A DNA stretch of 64,000 bases from Halomonas halophila (GTDB taxonomy: Bacteria > Pseudomonadota > Gammaproteobacteria > Pseudomonadales > Halomonadaceae): assembly GCF_030406665.1 (NCBI RefSeq), contig NZ_CP129121.1, positions 2,790,001 through 2,854,000 of the forward strand, in the 5' to 3' direction. A model generated the notes under the pieces. It was not told the DNA's origin. It searched no databases and saw only the letters and a list, made by a program, of their open reading frames with translations. Each line of letters starts with the position of its first letter. Positions within the stretch are counted from its first letter, which is position 1. Below are positions 33,869 to 42,540 of this stretch, piece by piece. The position numbers and the translations under genes are program-made.

Positions 33869-34063
33869 GCGATGGGGGCGACGCCATCGGGCACGGCGAG
33901 AACGCGACGGAAACCGGGCTGGCCGGAAAGGCCGGAAGACGCGGGGGAAAACATGCCACCAGTCGGGTCGGGGAGCGCGCTGAGGCGTACGGTGGCAGGT
34001 CGGTGGGCCGGCGCGATGCCGGAGGTCGGTGAATGGTGATCGAGGAAAGGCGCGGCTCGCAGG

Positions 34064-34366
34064 CTAGAACACCAGCGGCATGCGAGAGCTGAGCGCGTCG
34101 TGGTAGTTAGCGTCGCGACCGATCATCTCGTCGTGCGCCACGTACTGCACCAGATAGGCACGGTGGATGCCGGCGCGCTTGAGCTCGAGGTAGACGTCGT
34201 CGAGGGCGCGGAACAACATCGGCTTGCCGCGCTGGGTCAGCAGGTGGCGCTGGCCCTCGATGTCTTCCAGTTCGACCTGGTAGACGCGGCTGCCGGCATG
34301 GCTGATCACGCGGATCTCGAAGTTGTCGTGCTGGGCCACGAAGGCCTTGAGGTCATTGAAGTCCAT
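34064..34366 (-). CDS. DUF6482-like small protein
   Basis: A 100-residue protein starting MDFNDLKAFVAQHDNFEIRVIS after a good GGAGGG. It has a beta-rich half (SRVYQVELEDIEGQRHLL) and ends with VQYVAHDEMIGRDANYHD. I recognise the family only as an uncharacterised one common in Halomonas and Pseudomonas. The preceding stretch 33869-34063 shows no gene on either strand. Confidence 0.7.
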   Translation of the reverse strand: MDFNDLKAFVAQHDNFEIRVISHAGSRVYQVELEDIEGQRHLLTQRGKPMLFRALDDVYLELKRAGIHRAYLVQYVAHDEMIGRDANYHDALSSRMPLVF

Positions 34367-34503
34367 GATCCCTCCATCGGGATATCTCAGGATGAATGCT
34401 GATACAGTCTCGTCCTGTCGGATGACACGACGATGACGGCACCGTATCGCCCTGAGACCGATGGAGGGCACCGGGGTTCCCGGCGGGAAGCCGCCGAAGG
34501 CGG

Positions 34504-34797
34504 TTACTGGTAGTCGGCGGGATCGATCGCCTTGCCCAGGGAGTTGCGGTCGACCCACTTGCCGGCCTTGGTCTCCTTGTAGCGGAACACCACGCGATCG
34601 CCGACCGCGACCGGCAGCTCCGAGTCCTCGGTCTGGTAGCTGTAGTCCTCGCCGTCCACCACCAGCTGGTAGCGATAGAGATCCGGCATGCCCAGCCACT
34701 CCTTGAACGGCCCTTCGCGTTCCACGGACTGCAATTCGCCGCGCGCCTCGAGCTTCGGGGTGCGCCGCCGATTACCGCGCTGAAATCCGCCTGCCAT
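34504..34797 (-). CDS. Hypothetical small basic protein
   Basis: I do not recognise this 97-residue protein. It begins with a basic stretch (GGFQRGNRRRTPK), then a beta-rich region (LYRYQLVVDGEDYSYQT, VGDRVVFRYKETKAGKW) that could be a small OB or SH3-like barrel, and ends PADYQ. Coding is supported by GC-rich third positions, and a terminator-free 137-bp gap separates it from DUF6482. It sits 67 bp after dnaB on the same strand. Confidence 0.65.
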   Translation of the reverse strand: MAGGFQRGNRRRTPKLEARGELQSVEREGPFKEWLGMPDLYRYQLVVDGEDYSYQTEDSELPVAVGDRVVFRYKETKAGKWVDRNSLGKAIDPADYQ

Positions 34798-34864
34798 GGT
34801 GCTTCTCCAGTGTGCTGTTCGAGGGGTGGGGATTATACGGCGCCGGCTGCCCCGCTCAAGGGGG

Positions 34865-36253
34865 TCACTCGCCGAAGGTGTCGCCATAGCTGTCCGGCGC
34901 CAGATCCTCGAAGCGGGTGTACTTGCCGATGAACGCCATGTGCACCGTGCCGATCGGCCCGTTACGCTGCTTGCCGATGATGAATTCGGCCAGTCCCTGG
35001 TTGTCGGGGTTATCCGGATTGTAGACCTCATCGCGATAGACGAAGCCGATCAGGTCGGCGTCCTGCTCGATGGCGCCGGACTCGCGCAGGTCCGACATCA
35101 CCGGGCGCTTGTTGGGACGCTGCTCCAGCGAGCGGTTGAGCTGCGACAGCGCCACCACCGGGCAGCCGAATTCCTTCGCCAGACCCTTGAGCGAGCGCGA
35201 GATCTCCGAGATCTCGCCGGTGCGGTTCTCGGAGAAACCCGGTACCTGCATCAGCTGCAGGTAATCGATCATGATCATCGCCAGGTTGCCGTGCTCACGC
35301 ACGATCCGGCGCACCCGCGAGCGCATCTCGTTGGGCGACAGCGCCGCGGTGTCGTCGATGAACAGCTGCTTGTCCTTGAGCAGGTTCACCGCCGAGGTCA
35401 GGCGCGGCCAGTCCTCGTCCTCGAGCTGACCCGTCCGCACCCGGGTCTGGTCGATGCGCCCCAGCGACGAGAGCATCCGCAGCATGATCGCTTCGCCCGG
35501 CATCTCCATCGAGAACACCACCACCGGCTTGTCGCTGGAGATCACCGCATGCTCGACCAGGTTCATGGCGAAGGTGGTCTTGCCCATGGACGGGCGCCCG
35601 GCCACGATCACCAGGTCCGAAGGCTGCAGTCCGGAGGTCATGTCGTCCAGGTCGCGGAAGCCGGTCGACAGGCCGGTCATCTCGCCCTGCATGTTGAACA
35701 TCTCGTCGATGCGATCCACCGCCTTGGCCAGCAGGTCGCTCATGCCGACCGGGCCACCCTCCTTGGGCCGCTCCTCGCTGATCTGGAAGACCAGGCGCTC
35801 GGCCTCGTTGACGAGCTCGTCGGCGGGCCGCCCCTGGGGCGCGAAGGCGCTCTCGGCGACCTGGTTGGCGGCATGGATCAGCTTGCGCAGGGTGGCCCGC
35901 TCGCGAACAATGTCGGCATAGGCGCGGATGTTGCTGGCCGACGGCGTGTTGCGTGCCAGCTCCGCCAGGGTGGCCAGGCCGCCCACGGTCTCGAGCTGAT
36001 CACGCCCCTCCAACGCCTCGGACAGGGTCACCACGTCCAGCGGCCGCGCCTCCTCGGCCAGCGTCGCCATGACGTTGAAGATCAGGCGATGCTCGTAGCG
36101 ATAGAAGTCGTTGGCCACCAGCCGGTCGGCCACGCTGTCCCAGGCCTGGTTGTCGAGCATCAGTCCGCCGAGCACCGACTGCTCGGCCTCCAGCGAGTGA
36201 GGCGGCACCTTCAGCGCCGCGGTTTCCTGATCGAGCTCGAGGGATTCGTTCAT
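34865..36253 (-). CDS. dnaB: Replicative DNA helicase
   Basis: DnaB is the hexameric 5'-3' helicase at the fork. The 462-residue protein has the N-terminal primase-interacting helical domain (PPHSLEAEQSVLGGLMLDN), a linker, and the RecA-like motor with Walker A GRPSMGKTTFAMNL, IMIDYLQLM as Walker B and SDLRESGAIEQDADLI near the arginine finger. Start chosen at the ATG after GGAGGT; a second in-frame ATG at 36286 lies at the probable transcription start (TAGAAT at 36287-36292), so it is less likely. No intein is seen. Confidence 0.96.
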   Translation of the reverse strand: MNESLELDQETAALKVPPHSLEAEQSVLGGLMLDNQAWDSVADRLVANDFYRYEHRLIFNVMATLAEEARPLDVVTLSEALEGRDQLETVGGLATLAELARNTPSASNIRAYADIVRERATLRKLIHAANQVAESAFAPQGRPADELVNEAERLVFQISEERPKEGGPVGMSDLLAKAVDRIDEMFNMQGEMTGLSTGFRDLDDMTSGLQPSDLVIVAGRPSMGKTTFAMNLVEHAVISSDKPVVVFSMEMPGEAIMLRMLSSLGRIDQTRVRTGQLEDEDWPRLTSAVNLLKDKQLFIDDTAALSPNEMRSRVRRIVREHGNLAMIMIDYLQLMQVPGFSENRTGEISEISRSLKGLAKEFGCPVVALSQLNRSLEQRPNKRPVMSDLRESGAIEQDADLIGFVYRDEVYNPDNPDNQGLAEFIIGKQRNGPIGTVHMAFIGKYTRFEDLAPDSYGDTFGE

Positions 36254-36340
36254 TGGGGCGGGCACCTCCGCAACATGGGCCGGCACATTCTACCTCGAAG
36301 GACGCCTGACGCCCCAGCCGGGATAACGTGGCACGGGCAA

Positions 36341-36374
36341 GCAAAAAAGGGCGCGAGGATTTCTCCTCGCGCCC
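36341..36374 (-). terminator. Terminator of the rpsF-rpsR-rplI operon
   Basis: An 11-bp stem GGGCGCGAGGA/TCCTCGCGCCC with loop TTTC, followed on the minus strand by U6. It separates rplI from dnaB, which therefore needs its own promoter. Confidence 0.9.
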
Positions 36375-36398
36375 CTGGCGTCCGCGGGGGAGTCGGGC

Positions 36399-36845
36399 TT
36401 ATTCGGCCACGACCACCACGCGCACGGTGGCGTCGACTTCGGCGTGCAGGTGCAGCGCGATGTCGTATTCGCCGGTCTGACGGATCGGACCTTCCGGCAT
36501 GCGGACTTCGCTCTTCTCTACCTCGATGCCGGCAGAGGAGATGGCGTCGGCCAGGTCGCGCGGACCGATGGAACCGAACAGCTTGCCTTCATCGCCGGCC
36601 TTGGCGACCAGGGACAGCTCGATGTCGTTGAGCTGTTCGGCGCGGGCTTCGGCTTCGGCCTTGCGCTCGGCGGCCTGAGCTTCGAGCTCGGCACGCTGGG
36701 CCTCGAAGGCTTCGATGTTGTCCTTGGTGGCCGGCACGGCGAGGCCGTAGGGCACCAGGTAGTTGCGGCCATAACCGGGCTTGACGGTGACCTGGTCACC
36801 CAGACCGCCCAGCTTGCCAATCTTGTCGAGCAGAATGACTTCCAT
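36399..36845 (-). CDS. rplI: 50S ribosomal protein bL9
   Basis: The 148-residue bL9 has the N-domain MEVILLDKIGKLGGLGDQVTVKPGYGRNYLVP, a long charged helix (AQRAELEAQAAERKAEAEARAEQ) and the C-domain LFGSIGPRDLADAI. It binds 23S rRNA domain V near L1. It is the last gene of the operon, 15 bp after the DUF2232 gene. Confidence 0.98.
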   Translation of the reverse strand: MEVILLDKIGKLGGLGDQVTVKPGYGRNYLVPYGLAVPATKDNIEAFEAQRAELEAQAAERKAEAEARAEQLNDIELSLVAKAGDEGKLFGSIGPRDLADAISSAGIEVEKSEVRMPEGPIRQTGEYDIALHLHAEVDATVRVVVVAE

Positions 36846-36860
36846 CTCGTAAACCTCTTG

Positions 36861-37715
36861 TCAGTCGCTGCGGCCGAGTCGTCCGCGAATATCCGCGAAC
36901 GCGTCGATCAGGGCCGCAAGCAGCACGATGAGAATCATGGGCCAGGTGGTGATCAGCAGCACATAGAAGGCGACCAGCCACAGCCCGTTCATTCCCTTCA
37001 ATCCGATAACACCGTGCACCAGCGCGATGCCGGCCACCAGCAACGGCACCCAGAGCATCAGGCCGAGGCCGGGCAGCACCAGCACCGTGCCGATGACGAG
37101 AAACGCCATCAGCACCAGCAGCTCGCGGGGCACCAGGCGCAGGGCCTGGAACTCCTCGCGAAAGCCGCCGGGGTTGTAGAGCCCCGCCTGCCAGCTCCTG
37201 GCCAGGGCCAGGCAGGCCACCGAGGCCAGCAGCACGATCAGCCCGGTGACGCCGCCGATCAGCATCTCGGCCAGCCGTTCGGTCTCGAGCCCCTGGCGCG
37301 AGAGCTCGTCGAGCATCGAGGCGAACTCCGGCGAGCCCTGGCGCAGCTGCTCCAGCAGGGGCCCGGTGCCGCCCGGCGGCACGAAGATGCCCAGCTGGAT
37401 CATCGCCGCCCCGGCGAGGGCGCCGACGATCAGCGTCTCGCTCCAGCGCAGGCGCGAGCGCAGCACCACCGCCATCAGCGTGACCAGCAGGATGCAGGCC
37501 AGCGGGATGACGTCACCCCGGGTCCACCACCAGCCCGCCGGCACGGCGGCGGCGACGATCACCGGGAGCGCCGGTGCCAGGCCGCGGCGCAGCGTGACCA
37601 GGCCGGCGATCGCCGCGCCCAGCCAGAACAGCCAGGGGACCAGTGTGGCCGCGGCCGCCCCGGCGACTGCCTGGGGCGTACCGCGCATCATCCAGCGGGC
37701 GACGGGCAGCATCAC
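36861..37715 (-). CDS. DUF2232-type membrane protein within the S6-S18-L9 operon
   Basis: A 284-residue protein of about eight membrane helices, alternating with short loops (LARSWQAGLYNPGGFREEFQALRLVPRELL). It resembles the YybS/DUF2232 family, which occupies this rpsR-rplI slot in Pseudomonas and relatives. Function is unknown. The first codon is probably GTG (37715), with an ATG immediately after; the ribosome binding site is weak and the rpsR stop is 9 bp away, so translation is probably coupled. Confidence 0.82.
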   Translation of the reverse strand: MMLPVARWMMRGTPQAVAGAAAATLVPWLFWLGAAIAGLVTLRRGLAPALPVIVAAAVPAGWWWTRGDVIPLACILLVTLMAVVLRSRLRWSETLIVGALAGAAMIQLGIFVPPGGTGPLLEQLRQGSPEFASMLDELSRQGLETERLAEMLIGGVTGLIVLLASVACLALARSWQAGLYNPGGFREEFQALRLVPRELLVLMAFLVIGTVLVLPGLGLMLWVPLLVAGIALVHGVIGLKGMNGLWLVAFYVLLITTWPMILIVLLAALIDAFADIRGRLGRSD

Positions 37716-37724
37716 GCTAGTGTC

Positions 37725-37952
37725 TTACTGGTGGCTATCGGTGTAGGGCAGCAGCGCCAGGTAGCGAGCCCGCTTGATGGCGGTGGACAGCTGACGCTGG
37801 TAACGGGCCTTGGTCCCGGTGATGCGGCTGGGAACGATCTTGCCGGTCTCGGTGATGTAGGCCTTGAGGGTGTCCAGATCCTTGTAATCGATCTGCTTCA
37901 CGCCTTCAGCGGTGAAACGGCAGAACTTGCGGCGACGGAAAAAGCGTGCCAT
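37725..37952 (-). CDS. rpsR: 30S ribosomal protein bS18
   Basis: The 75-residue bS18, ARFFRRRKFCRFTAEGVKQIDYKDLDTLKAYITETGKIVPSR and so on, binds 16S rRNA as a heterodimer with bS6. It keeps the zinc-less form with a single cysteine. It is 31 bp after rpsF. Confidence 0.98.
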   Translation of the reverse strand: MARFFRRRKFCRFTAEGVKQIDYKDLDTLKAYITETGKIVPSRITGTKARYQRQLSTAIKRARYLALLPYTDSHQ

Positions 37953-37983
37953 GGGAAAGACTCCTTAGCGTGCGATGTGTGGC

Positions 37984-38358
37984 TTAGGCGGACTGGGCGG
38001 GACGCGACGGCTTCTCGTCACGACGGGCGCGCTTCTCTTCCGCCGGCTTCATCATCGGGGAAGCCTCAGTGACGGCTTCCTTGCAGCGCACGACCAGGCT
38101 GCGGATGATGGCGTCGTTGAAGCGGAAGATGTTCTCGATTTCCTCGAGAGTCTCGCCGCGGCACTCGACGTTCATCAGCACGTAGTGAGCCTTGTGGATC
38201 TTGTTGATCGGGTAGGCCAGGTGACGGCGACCCCAATCTTCGAGGCGATGCACGGTACCGCCGTTCTCGGTGACGATGCTGGTGTAGCGCTCGACCATCG
38301 CCGGAACCTGCTCGCTCTGGTCCGGGTGGACCATGAACACGACTTCGTAATGACGCAT
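37984..38358 (-). CDS. rpsF: 30S ribosomal protein bS6
   Basis: A 124-residue bS6: MRHYEVVFMVHPDQSEQVPAMVERY, RLEDWGRRHLAYPINKIHKAHYVLMN, and a charged tail (EEKRARRDEKPSRPAQSA) of the kind RimK extends with glutamates in other bacteria. The start is set by AAGGAG 5 bases upstream; a longer reading has no homology. It is the first gene of its operon, behind a structured leader. Confidence 0.97.
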   Translation of the reverse strand: MRHYEVVFMVHPDQSEQVPAMVERYTSIVTENGGTVHRLEDWGRRHLAYPINKIHKAHYVLMNVECRGETLEEIENIFRFNDAIIRSLVVRCKEAVTEASPMMKPAEEKRARRDEKPSRPAQSA

Positions 38359-38463
38359 GGGTTCTCCTTGCGGTTTGGCAGCTTCCAGAGAGGCGTGAGG
38401 CCCCAGGGGAAGCAAGGAGGTGATTATCGAAATACACGATGTCCGTTCGTCGGACGAACGGGC
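38359..38463 (-). promoter_or_regulatory. Structured leader of rpsF, candidate autoregulatory element
   Basis: The leader begins with an 8-bp hairpin (38443-38461). CUCCUUGC (38412-38419) is exactly complementary to GCAAGGAG (38364-38371), which contains the rpsF ribosome binding site. An inner UUCC/GGAA pair can extend the fold. Known bS6:bS18 complexes repress rpsF in other bacteria by binding leader RNA; this fold is a candidate, but I could not confirm the published consensus. Confidence 0.55.
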
Positions 38464-38469
38464 GCCAGT

Positions 38470-38498
38470 ATTCTAAAGAGCGCGCGCCAGATGCGCAA
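38470..38498 (-). promoter_or_regulatory. Sigma-70 type promoter of the rpsF operon
   Basis: On the minus strand TTGCGC (38493-38498), a 17-bp spacer and TAGAAT (38470-38475). The predicted start point is near 38463, giving a leader of about 105 bases. Confidence 0.7.
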
Positions 38499-38562
38499 GC
38501 TGGAAGACAGCATGAACTCCGCCATCATGGGGTCAAGGATTGTCTTCAAGCTTCCGGCTCAA

Positions 38563-38599
38563 GCCCGCGAAGCGGGCGTTCTTCCAGGTGCGAAGCACC
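38563..38599 (-). terminator. Paired hairpins downstream of rlmB
   Basis: Two short hairpins with TTC loops on the minus strand: GGTGC/GCACC (38587-38599) and GCCCGC/GCGGGC (38563-38577), starting 12 bp after the rlmB stop. No strong U-tract follows, so termination is uncertain. Confidence 0.45.
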
Positions 38600-38610
38600 G
38601 CTCTTTAAGC

Positions 38611-39414
38611 TTATGGCTTCAAGCTTCTTTGCCGGACCGCCTCGAACAGGCCGATGCCGGTGGCCACCGAAACGTTGAGGCTCGAGACGCTGCCGGCCAT
38701 GGGCAGCTTGACCAGCTGGTCGCAGGCCTCGCGGGTCAGCCGGCGCATGCCCTTGCCCTCGGCGCCCATCACCAGCGCCGTGGGCCCGGCCAGATCGGCC
38801 TCGAACAGGCTCGCCTCGGCCTCGCCGGCGGTGCCGGTGATCCACACGCCGAGCGCCTTGAGCTTGCCCAGCGCACGAGCCAGGTTAGTGACCTGATAGA
38901 CCGGCACGCTCTCGGCGGCGCCACAGGCCACCTTGCGCACCGTGGCGTTGAGCGGCGCCGACTTGTCCTTGGGCACCACCACGCCGTGGGCACCGGCGGC
39001 GTCGGCGCTGCGCAGGCAGGCGCCGAAGTTGTGCACGTCGGTCACCCCGTCGAGCACCAGCAGCAGCGGCGCCTCGGCGTTCGACCAGCCCTGGAGGCGA
39101 TGCCACAGCGCGGCTTCGGCCTCGAAGGCCAGCGGCGGGCAGAAGGCCACGATGCCTTGATGGGCGGCCCCCTGGGCGAGGCGATCCAGGTCGTCGCGGG
39201 GATGGGCACTGACCCGGGCGCCGCGTGCCCGAGCCTGATCGACCAGCTCGACGAGACGGCCACCGGCCTCCCCTTCCTGCAGCCAAAGCTCGCGCGGGGC
39301 TTCTCCCCGATCGAGCAGCGCCCGCACCGCGTGCACGCCGTAGACGGCATCCAGGCCGTTCGGCATCTTGGGCCCGCGGCGCGGCGCGGGCTTGTTCTTC
39401 GCTTTCATCGACAT
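38611..39414 (-). CDS. rlmB: 23S rRNA Gm2251 2'-O-methyltransferase
   Basis: RlmB is a SPOUT methyltransferase of the TrmH/SpoU class. The 267-residue protein begins with a basic tail (MKAKNKPAPRRGPKMPN), then the L30e-like substrate domain (LDAVYGVHAVRALLDRGEAPRELW). The SpoU motifs follow: NFGACLRSADAAGAHGVVV, VMGAEGKGMRRLTREACD and LPMAGSVSSLNVSVATGIGLFE. Starts at 39414 or 39408 are both possible. It lies 31 bp after rnr, the same pairing as in E. coli. Confidence 0.95.
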   Translation of the reverse strand: MSMKAKNKPAPRRGPKMPNGLDAVYGVHAVRALLDRGEAPRELWLQEGEAGGRLVELVDQARARGARVSAHPRDDLDRLAQGAAHQGIVAFCPPLAFEAEAALWHRLQGWSNAEAPLLLVLDGVTDVHNFGACLRSADAAGAHGVVVPKDKSAPLNATVRKVACGAAESVPVYQVTNLARALGKLKALGVWITGTAGEAEASLFEADLAGPTALVMGAEGKGMRRLTREACDQLVKLPMAGSVSSLNVSVATGIGLFEAVRQRSLKP

Positions 39415-39445
39415 CTCGGTTCTTCTCGACATCCCGGCATCGGCC

Positions 39446-41830
39446 TCAGCGACGACGCGGGCCGCGGCGGCGACGCTTGTTGCCGCCGCTCTTCTCGCCG
39501 TCGCCCGAGGACTGGCCCTGGGCGCCGCCCTGACCACTACCCTTGCCCTGCGAGCCTCCGCGCTTGCGCGACTTGCGCTGCGGCCTGGGCTGGTCGTCGG
39601 CCAGCTCGAAGTCGATCTTGCGATCGTCCAGGTCGACCCGCGCCACCTGCACCGAAACGCCGTCGCCGAGGCGATAGCTCATGCCGCTGCGCTCGCCCTT
39701 GAGGCGATGCTTCTCGGCCTCGTAGTGGTAGTAGTCGGAGGGCAGCGAGGTGACGTGCACCAGGCCCTCGACGAAGAACTCGTCGAGGCGCACGAAGATG
39801 CCGAACTGGGTCACCGAGGCGATGGTGCCGCTGTAGACCTCGCCGAGCTTGTCGGACATGAACTCGCACTTCAGCCAGCTCTCGACGTCGCGGGTGGCGT
39901 CATCGGCGCGCCGCTCGGTCATCGAGCAGTGCTCGCCCAGTTCGAGCATCTGCTCGAAGGTATAGGGGCACCACTTGCTCGGCGGCTCCACCGGTGCGCC
40001 CTCCTCGCGCAGCACGGTCGCGGTCTGGCGCGGCCCGCGGATCACCGAGCGGATCGCCCGGTGCACGAGCAGGTCGGGGTAGCGACGGATCGGCGAGGTG
40101 AAGTGGGCATAGGCCGGATAGGCCAGGCCAAAGTGCCCCTCGTTCTGGGGCGAGTAGACCGCCTGGCTCATGGAGCGCAGCATCACCGTCTGGATGATGT
40201 CGGCGTCCTCGCGGCCGCGGATGGTCTCGGCCAGGGTCTGGTAGTCCTGGGGCGTGGGCTCGTCGCCACCGGGCAGCGACAGGCCCAGCTCGTTGAGGAA
40301 CAGCCGCAGCTTGTCGAGGCGCTCCGGCGAGGGCCGCTCGTGGATGCGATACAGCGCCGGCAGGTCGTGCTTGTCGAGGAAGCGCGCGGTGGCGACGTTG
40401 GCCGCCAGCATGCACTCCTCGATGATCTTGTGGGCGTCGTTGCGCGAACGCGGCACGATCTTCTCGATCTTGCGCTCGTCGTTGAAGACGATCGCCGTCT
40501 CGGTGGTCTCGAAGTCGATGGCGCCGCGCTCGTCGCGGGCACCGCGCAGCACCTTGTAGAGGGAGTGCAGGTCGTTCAGCGGCTTGACCAGCTCGCTGTA
40601 CTGCTCACGCAGCGCGTCGCCCTGCTCGTCCTCGTCGTCGAGGATCGAGGCGACCTTGTTGTAGGTCAGGCGTGCGTGGGAACGGAACACCGCCTCGTAG
40701 AAACGATAGCGGCTGATGGCGCCCTTCTGGGAGATGTTCATCTCGCAGACCATCGCCAGGCGGTCGACGTCCGGGTTCAGCGAGCACAGGCCGTTGGACA
40801 GCAGCTCCGGCAGCATCGGCACGACCTGACCCGGGAAATACACCGAGTTGCCGCGGCTGATCGCCTCCTGATCCAGGGGGCTGCCAGGACGCACGTAGTG
40901 GGAGACGTCGGCGATGGCCACCAGCAGCTTCCAGCTGCCGGACTTGGTCTGCCAGGCGCAGACGGCGTCGTCGAAGTCGCGGGCGGACTCGTCGTCGATG
41001 GTCACCAGCGGCAGGTGGCGCAGGTCGACGCGGTGCGCCTTGTCGTCCTCGGCCACCTCGGCGGACATGCCGGCGATCTGGTCCTGCACCTCCGGCGGAA
41101 ACTCGGACGGGATCTCGTAGCTGCGGATGGCGATGTCGATCTCCATCCCCGGATCCATCCGCTCGCCCATCACCTCGGTGACATGACCCACCGGCTGCAC
41201 GCGGGTGGCCGGCTGCTTGACGATGTCGGCCGAGATCACCTGGCCGTCGCGGGCACCGCCGTTGGCGTTATGCGGAATGATGATTTCCTGGGCGATGCGC
41301 GGATTCTCGGGAATCAGCACGCCGAACTCGGGGGTGTTCTCGCGATAGACGCCGACGATGTTCTGGGTATTGCGCGCCAGCACCTCGACGATGGTGGCCT
41401 CGTCGCGGCCGCGGCGGTCGCGGCCGCTGATGCGCACCAGCACGTGGTCGTTATGGAACACGCGGCGCATCTGGCGCGGCGGCAGCACCAGGTCGGGCTT
41501 CTTGCCGTCATCGCGCAGCAGGAAGCCGATGCCGTCGCGGTGGCCGAGTACCCGGCCCTTGATCAGGTCGAGCTTGTCGATCAGCGCATAGGCGCCGCGG
41601 CGATTGCGCAGCACCTGGCCGTCGCGCTCCATGGCCGACAGCCGGCGGCGCACGGCCTCCTGCAGATCCTCGTCCTCGAGGCCCAGCATCTCGCTCATGG
41701 CCTCGTGGGTGATCGGCTTGCCGTATTCCTCGAGCCGCGCCAGCAGGTATTCGCGGCTGGGCGCCGGCTTGTCGTACTTGTGGGCCTCGCGGCTGGCGTG
41801 CAGATCGTCGCTGAGCGTCCAGTGATTCAT
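39446..41830 (-). CDS. rnr: Ribonuclease R
   Basis: RNase R is a 3'-5' exoribonuclease able to unwind structured RNA, important in RNA quality control and cold or stress. The 794-residue protein has an N-terminal winged-helix and cold-shock domains (LIKGRVLGHRDGIGFLL), the RNB catalytic core with the aspartates of IDDESARDFDDAV (278-290), the S1 domain (GEVYSGTIASVTQFGIFVRLDEFFVEGLVH) and a long Lys/Arg/Gly-rich tail. TATACT on the minus strand (41932-41937) is a likely -10. It is followed by rlmB. Confidence 0.96.
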   Translation of the reverse strand: MNHWTLSDDLHASREAHKYDKPAPSREYLLARLEEYGKPITHEAMSEMLGLEDEDLQEAVRRRLSAMERDGQVLRNRRGAYALIDKLDLIKGRVLGHRDGIGFLLRDDGKKPDLVLPPRQMRRVFHNDHVLVRISGRDRRGRDEATIVEVLARNTQNIVGVYRENTPEFGVLIPENPRIAQEIIIPHNANGGARDGQVISADIVKQPATRVQPVGHVTEVMGERMDPGMEIDIAIRSYEIPSEFPPEVQDQIAGMSAEVAEDDKAHRVDLRHLPLVTIDDESARDFDDAVCAWQTKSGSWKLLVAIADVSHYVRPGSPLDQEAISRGNSVYFPGQVVPMLPELLSNGLCSLNPDVDRLAMVCEMNISQKGAISRYRFYEAVFRSHARLTYNKVASILDDEDEQGDALREQYSELVKPLNDLHSLYKVLRGARDERGAIDFETTETAIVFNDERKIEKIVPRSRNDAHKIIEECMLAANVATARFLDKHDLPALYRIHERPSPERLDKLRLFLNELGLSLPGGDEPTPQDYQTLAETIRGREDADIIQTVMLRSMSQAVYSPQNEGHFGLAYPAYAHFTSPIRRYPDLLVHRAIRSVIRGPRQTATVLREEGAPVEPPSKWCPYTFEQMLELGEHCSMTERRADDATRDVESWLKCEFMSDKLGEVYSGTIASVTQFGIFVRLDEFFVEGLVHVTSLPSDYYHYEAEKHRLKGERSGMSYRLGDGVSVQVARVDLDDRKIDFELADDQPRPQRKSRKRGGSQGKGSGQGGAQGQSSGDGEKSGGNKRRRRGPRRR

Positions 41831-42023
41831 GCGGAGAGCATCCTTGGCAGGGTCGGGGACGACGTAAGGAGGGTGGCGCTCACGCGCCGCGGGCATGCAG
41901 TGATGCAATAGGGGTCTCTTGTCATGGCGGCAGTATAGCGTTGCGCAAGGGCGCACCCAACCATGTGCCGGCCGATAAAGGGACCGGAGACGCAAAAAAA
42001 GCCACCTGCCGACACACGAGGGG

Positions 42024-42051
42024 TTGCATCACCGAAAATTTACGGTAATAT
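42024..42051 (+). promoter_or_regulatory. Promoter of the tRNA-Leu cluster
   Basis: TTGCAT (42024-42029), 16-bp spacer, TAATAT (42046-42051), then a GC-rich discriminator ACGCGCC, as expected for a stringently controlled stable-RNA promoter. The first tRNA begins 12 bases after the -10. Confidence 0.7.
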
Positions 42052-42062
42052 ACGCGCCACTT

Positions 42063-42149
42063 GCCCAGATGGCGGAATTGGTAGACGCGCTAGCTTCAGG
42101 TGCTAGTGTCCTTACGGACGTGGAGGTTCAAGTCCTCTTCTGGGCACCA
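42063..42149 (+). tRNA. tRNA-Leu (CAG), copy 1
   Basis: 87 bases with encoded CCA. Acceptor GCCCAGA/TCTGGGC, anticodon loop TTCAGGT in stem CTAGC/GCTAG, and the long class-II variable arm (GTGTCCTTACGGACG). Differs from copies 2 and 3 by a compensated A:T pair at the inner end of the acceptor stem. Confidence 0.97.
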
Positions 42150-42216
42150 ATTCGATACACTGTCAGCAGCATCGTCAGGTATCACGCTCTTTAAAAGCTC
42201 GATTCGCTCGTGTTTC

Positions 42217-42303
42217 GCCCAGGTGGCGGAATTGGTAGACGCGCTAGCTTCAGGTGCTAGTGTCCTTACGGACGTGGAGGTTCAAGTCCTCTCCTGGGCA
42301 CCA
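42217..42303 (+). tRNA. tRNA-Leu (CAG), copy 2
   Basis: 87 bases with encoded CCA, acceptor GCCCAGG/CCTGGGC, anticodon CAG. It is 67 bp after copy 1 and identical to copy 3. Confidence 0.97.
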
Positions 42304-42350
42304 TTCATCGCTCAAGCGATGGCTCGGAACACGACGAATATGCATGACGC

Positions 42351-42437
42351 GCCCAGGTGGCGGAATTGGTAGACGCGCTAGCTTCAGGTGCTAGTGTCCT
42401 TACGGACGTGGAGGTTCAAGTCCTCTCCTGGGCACCA
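42351..42437 (+). tRNA. tRNA-Leu (CAG), copy 3
   Basis: 87 bases with encoded CCA, anticodon CAG, identical to copy 2 and 47 bp after it. Last gene of the transcript. Confidence 0.97.
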
Positions 42438-42517
42438 TTTCGCGTTATGCAGACAAGAGCCGTACTTCGAGGCCATATCCTCGAACCACCACATCGCTAT
42501 ATCGTCTTATTATCTCC

Positions 42518-42540
42518 GGCCGCACACGTTGCGGTTTTTT
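42518..42540 (+). terminator. Terminator of the tRNA-Leu transcript
   Basis: Short stem CCGCA/TGCGG with loop CACGT, followed by T6 (42535-42540). It lies 80 bp after the last tRNA. Confidence 0.8.
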
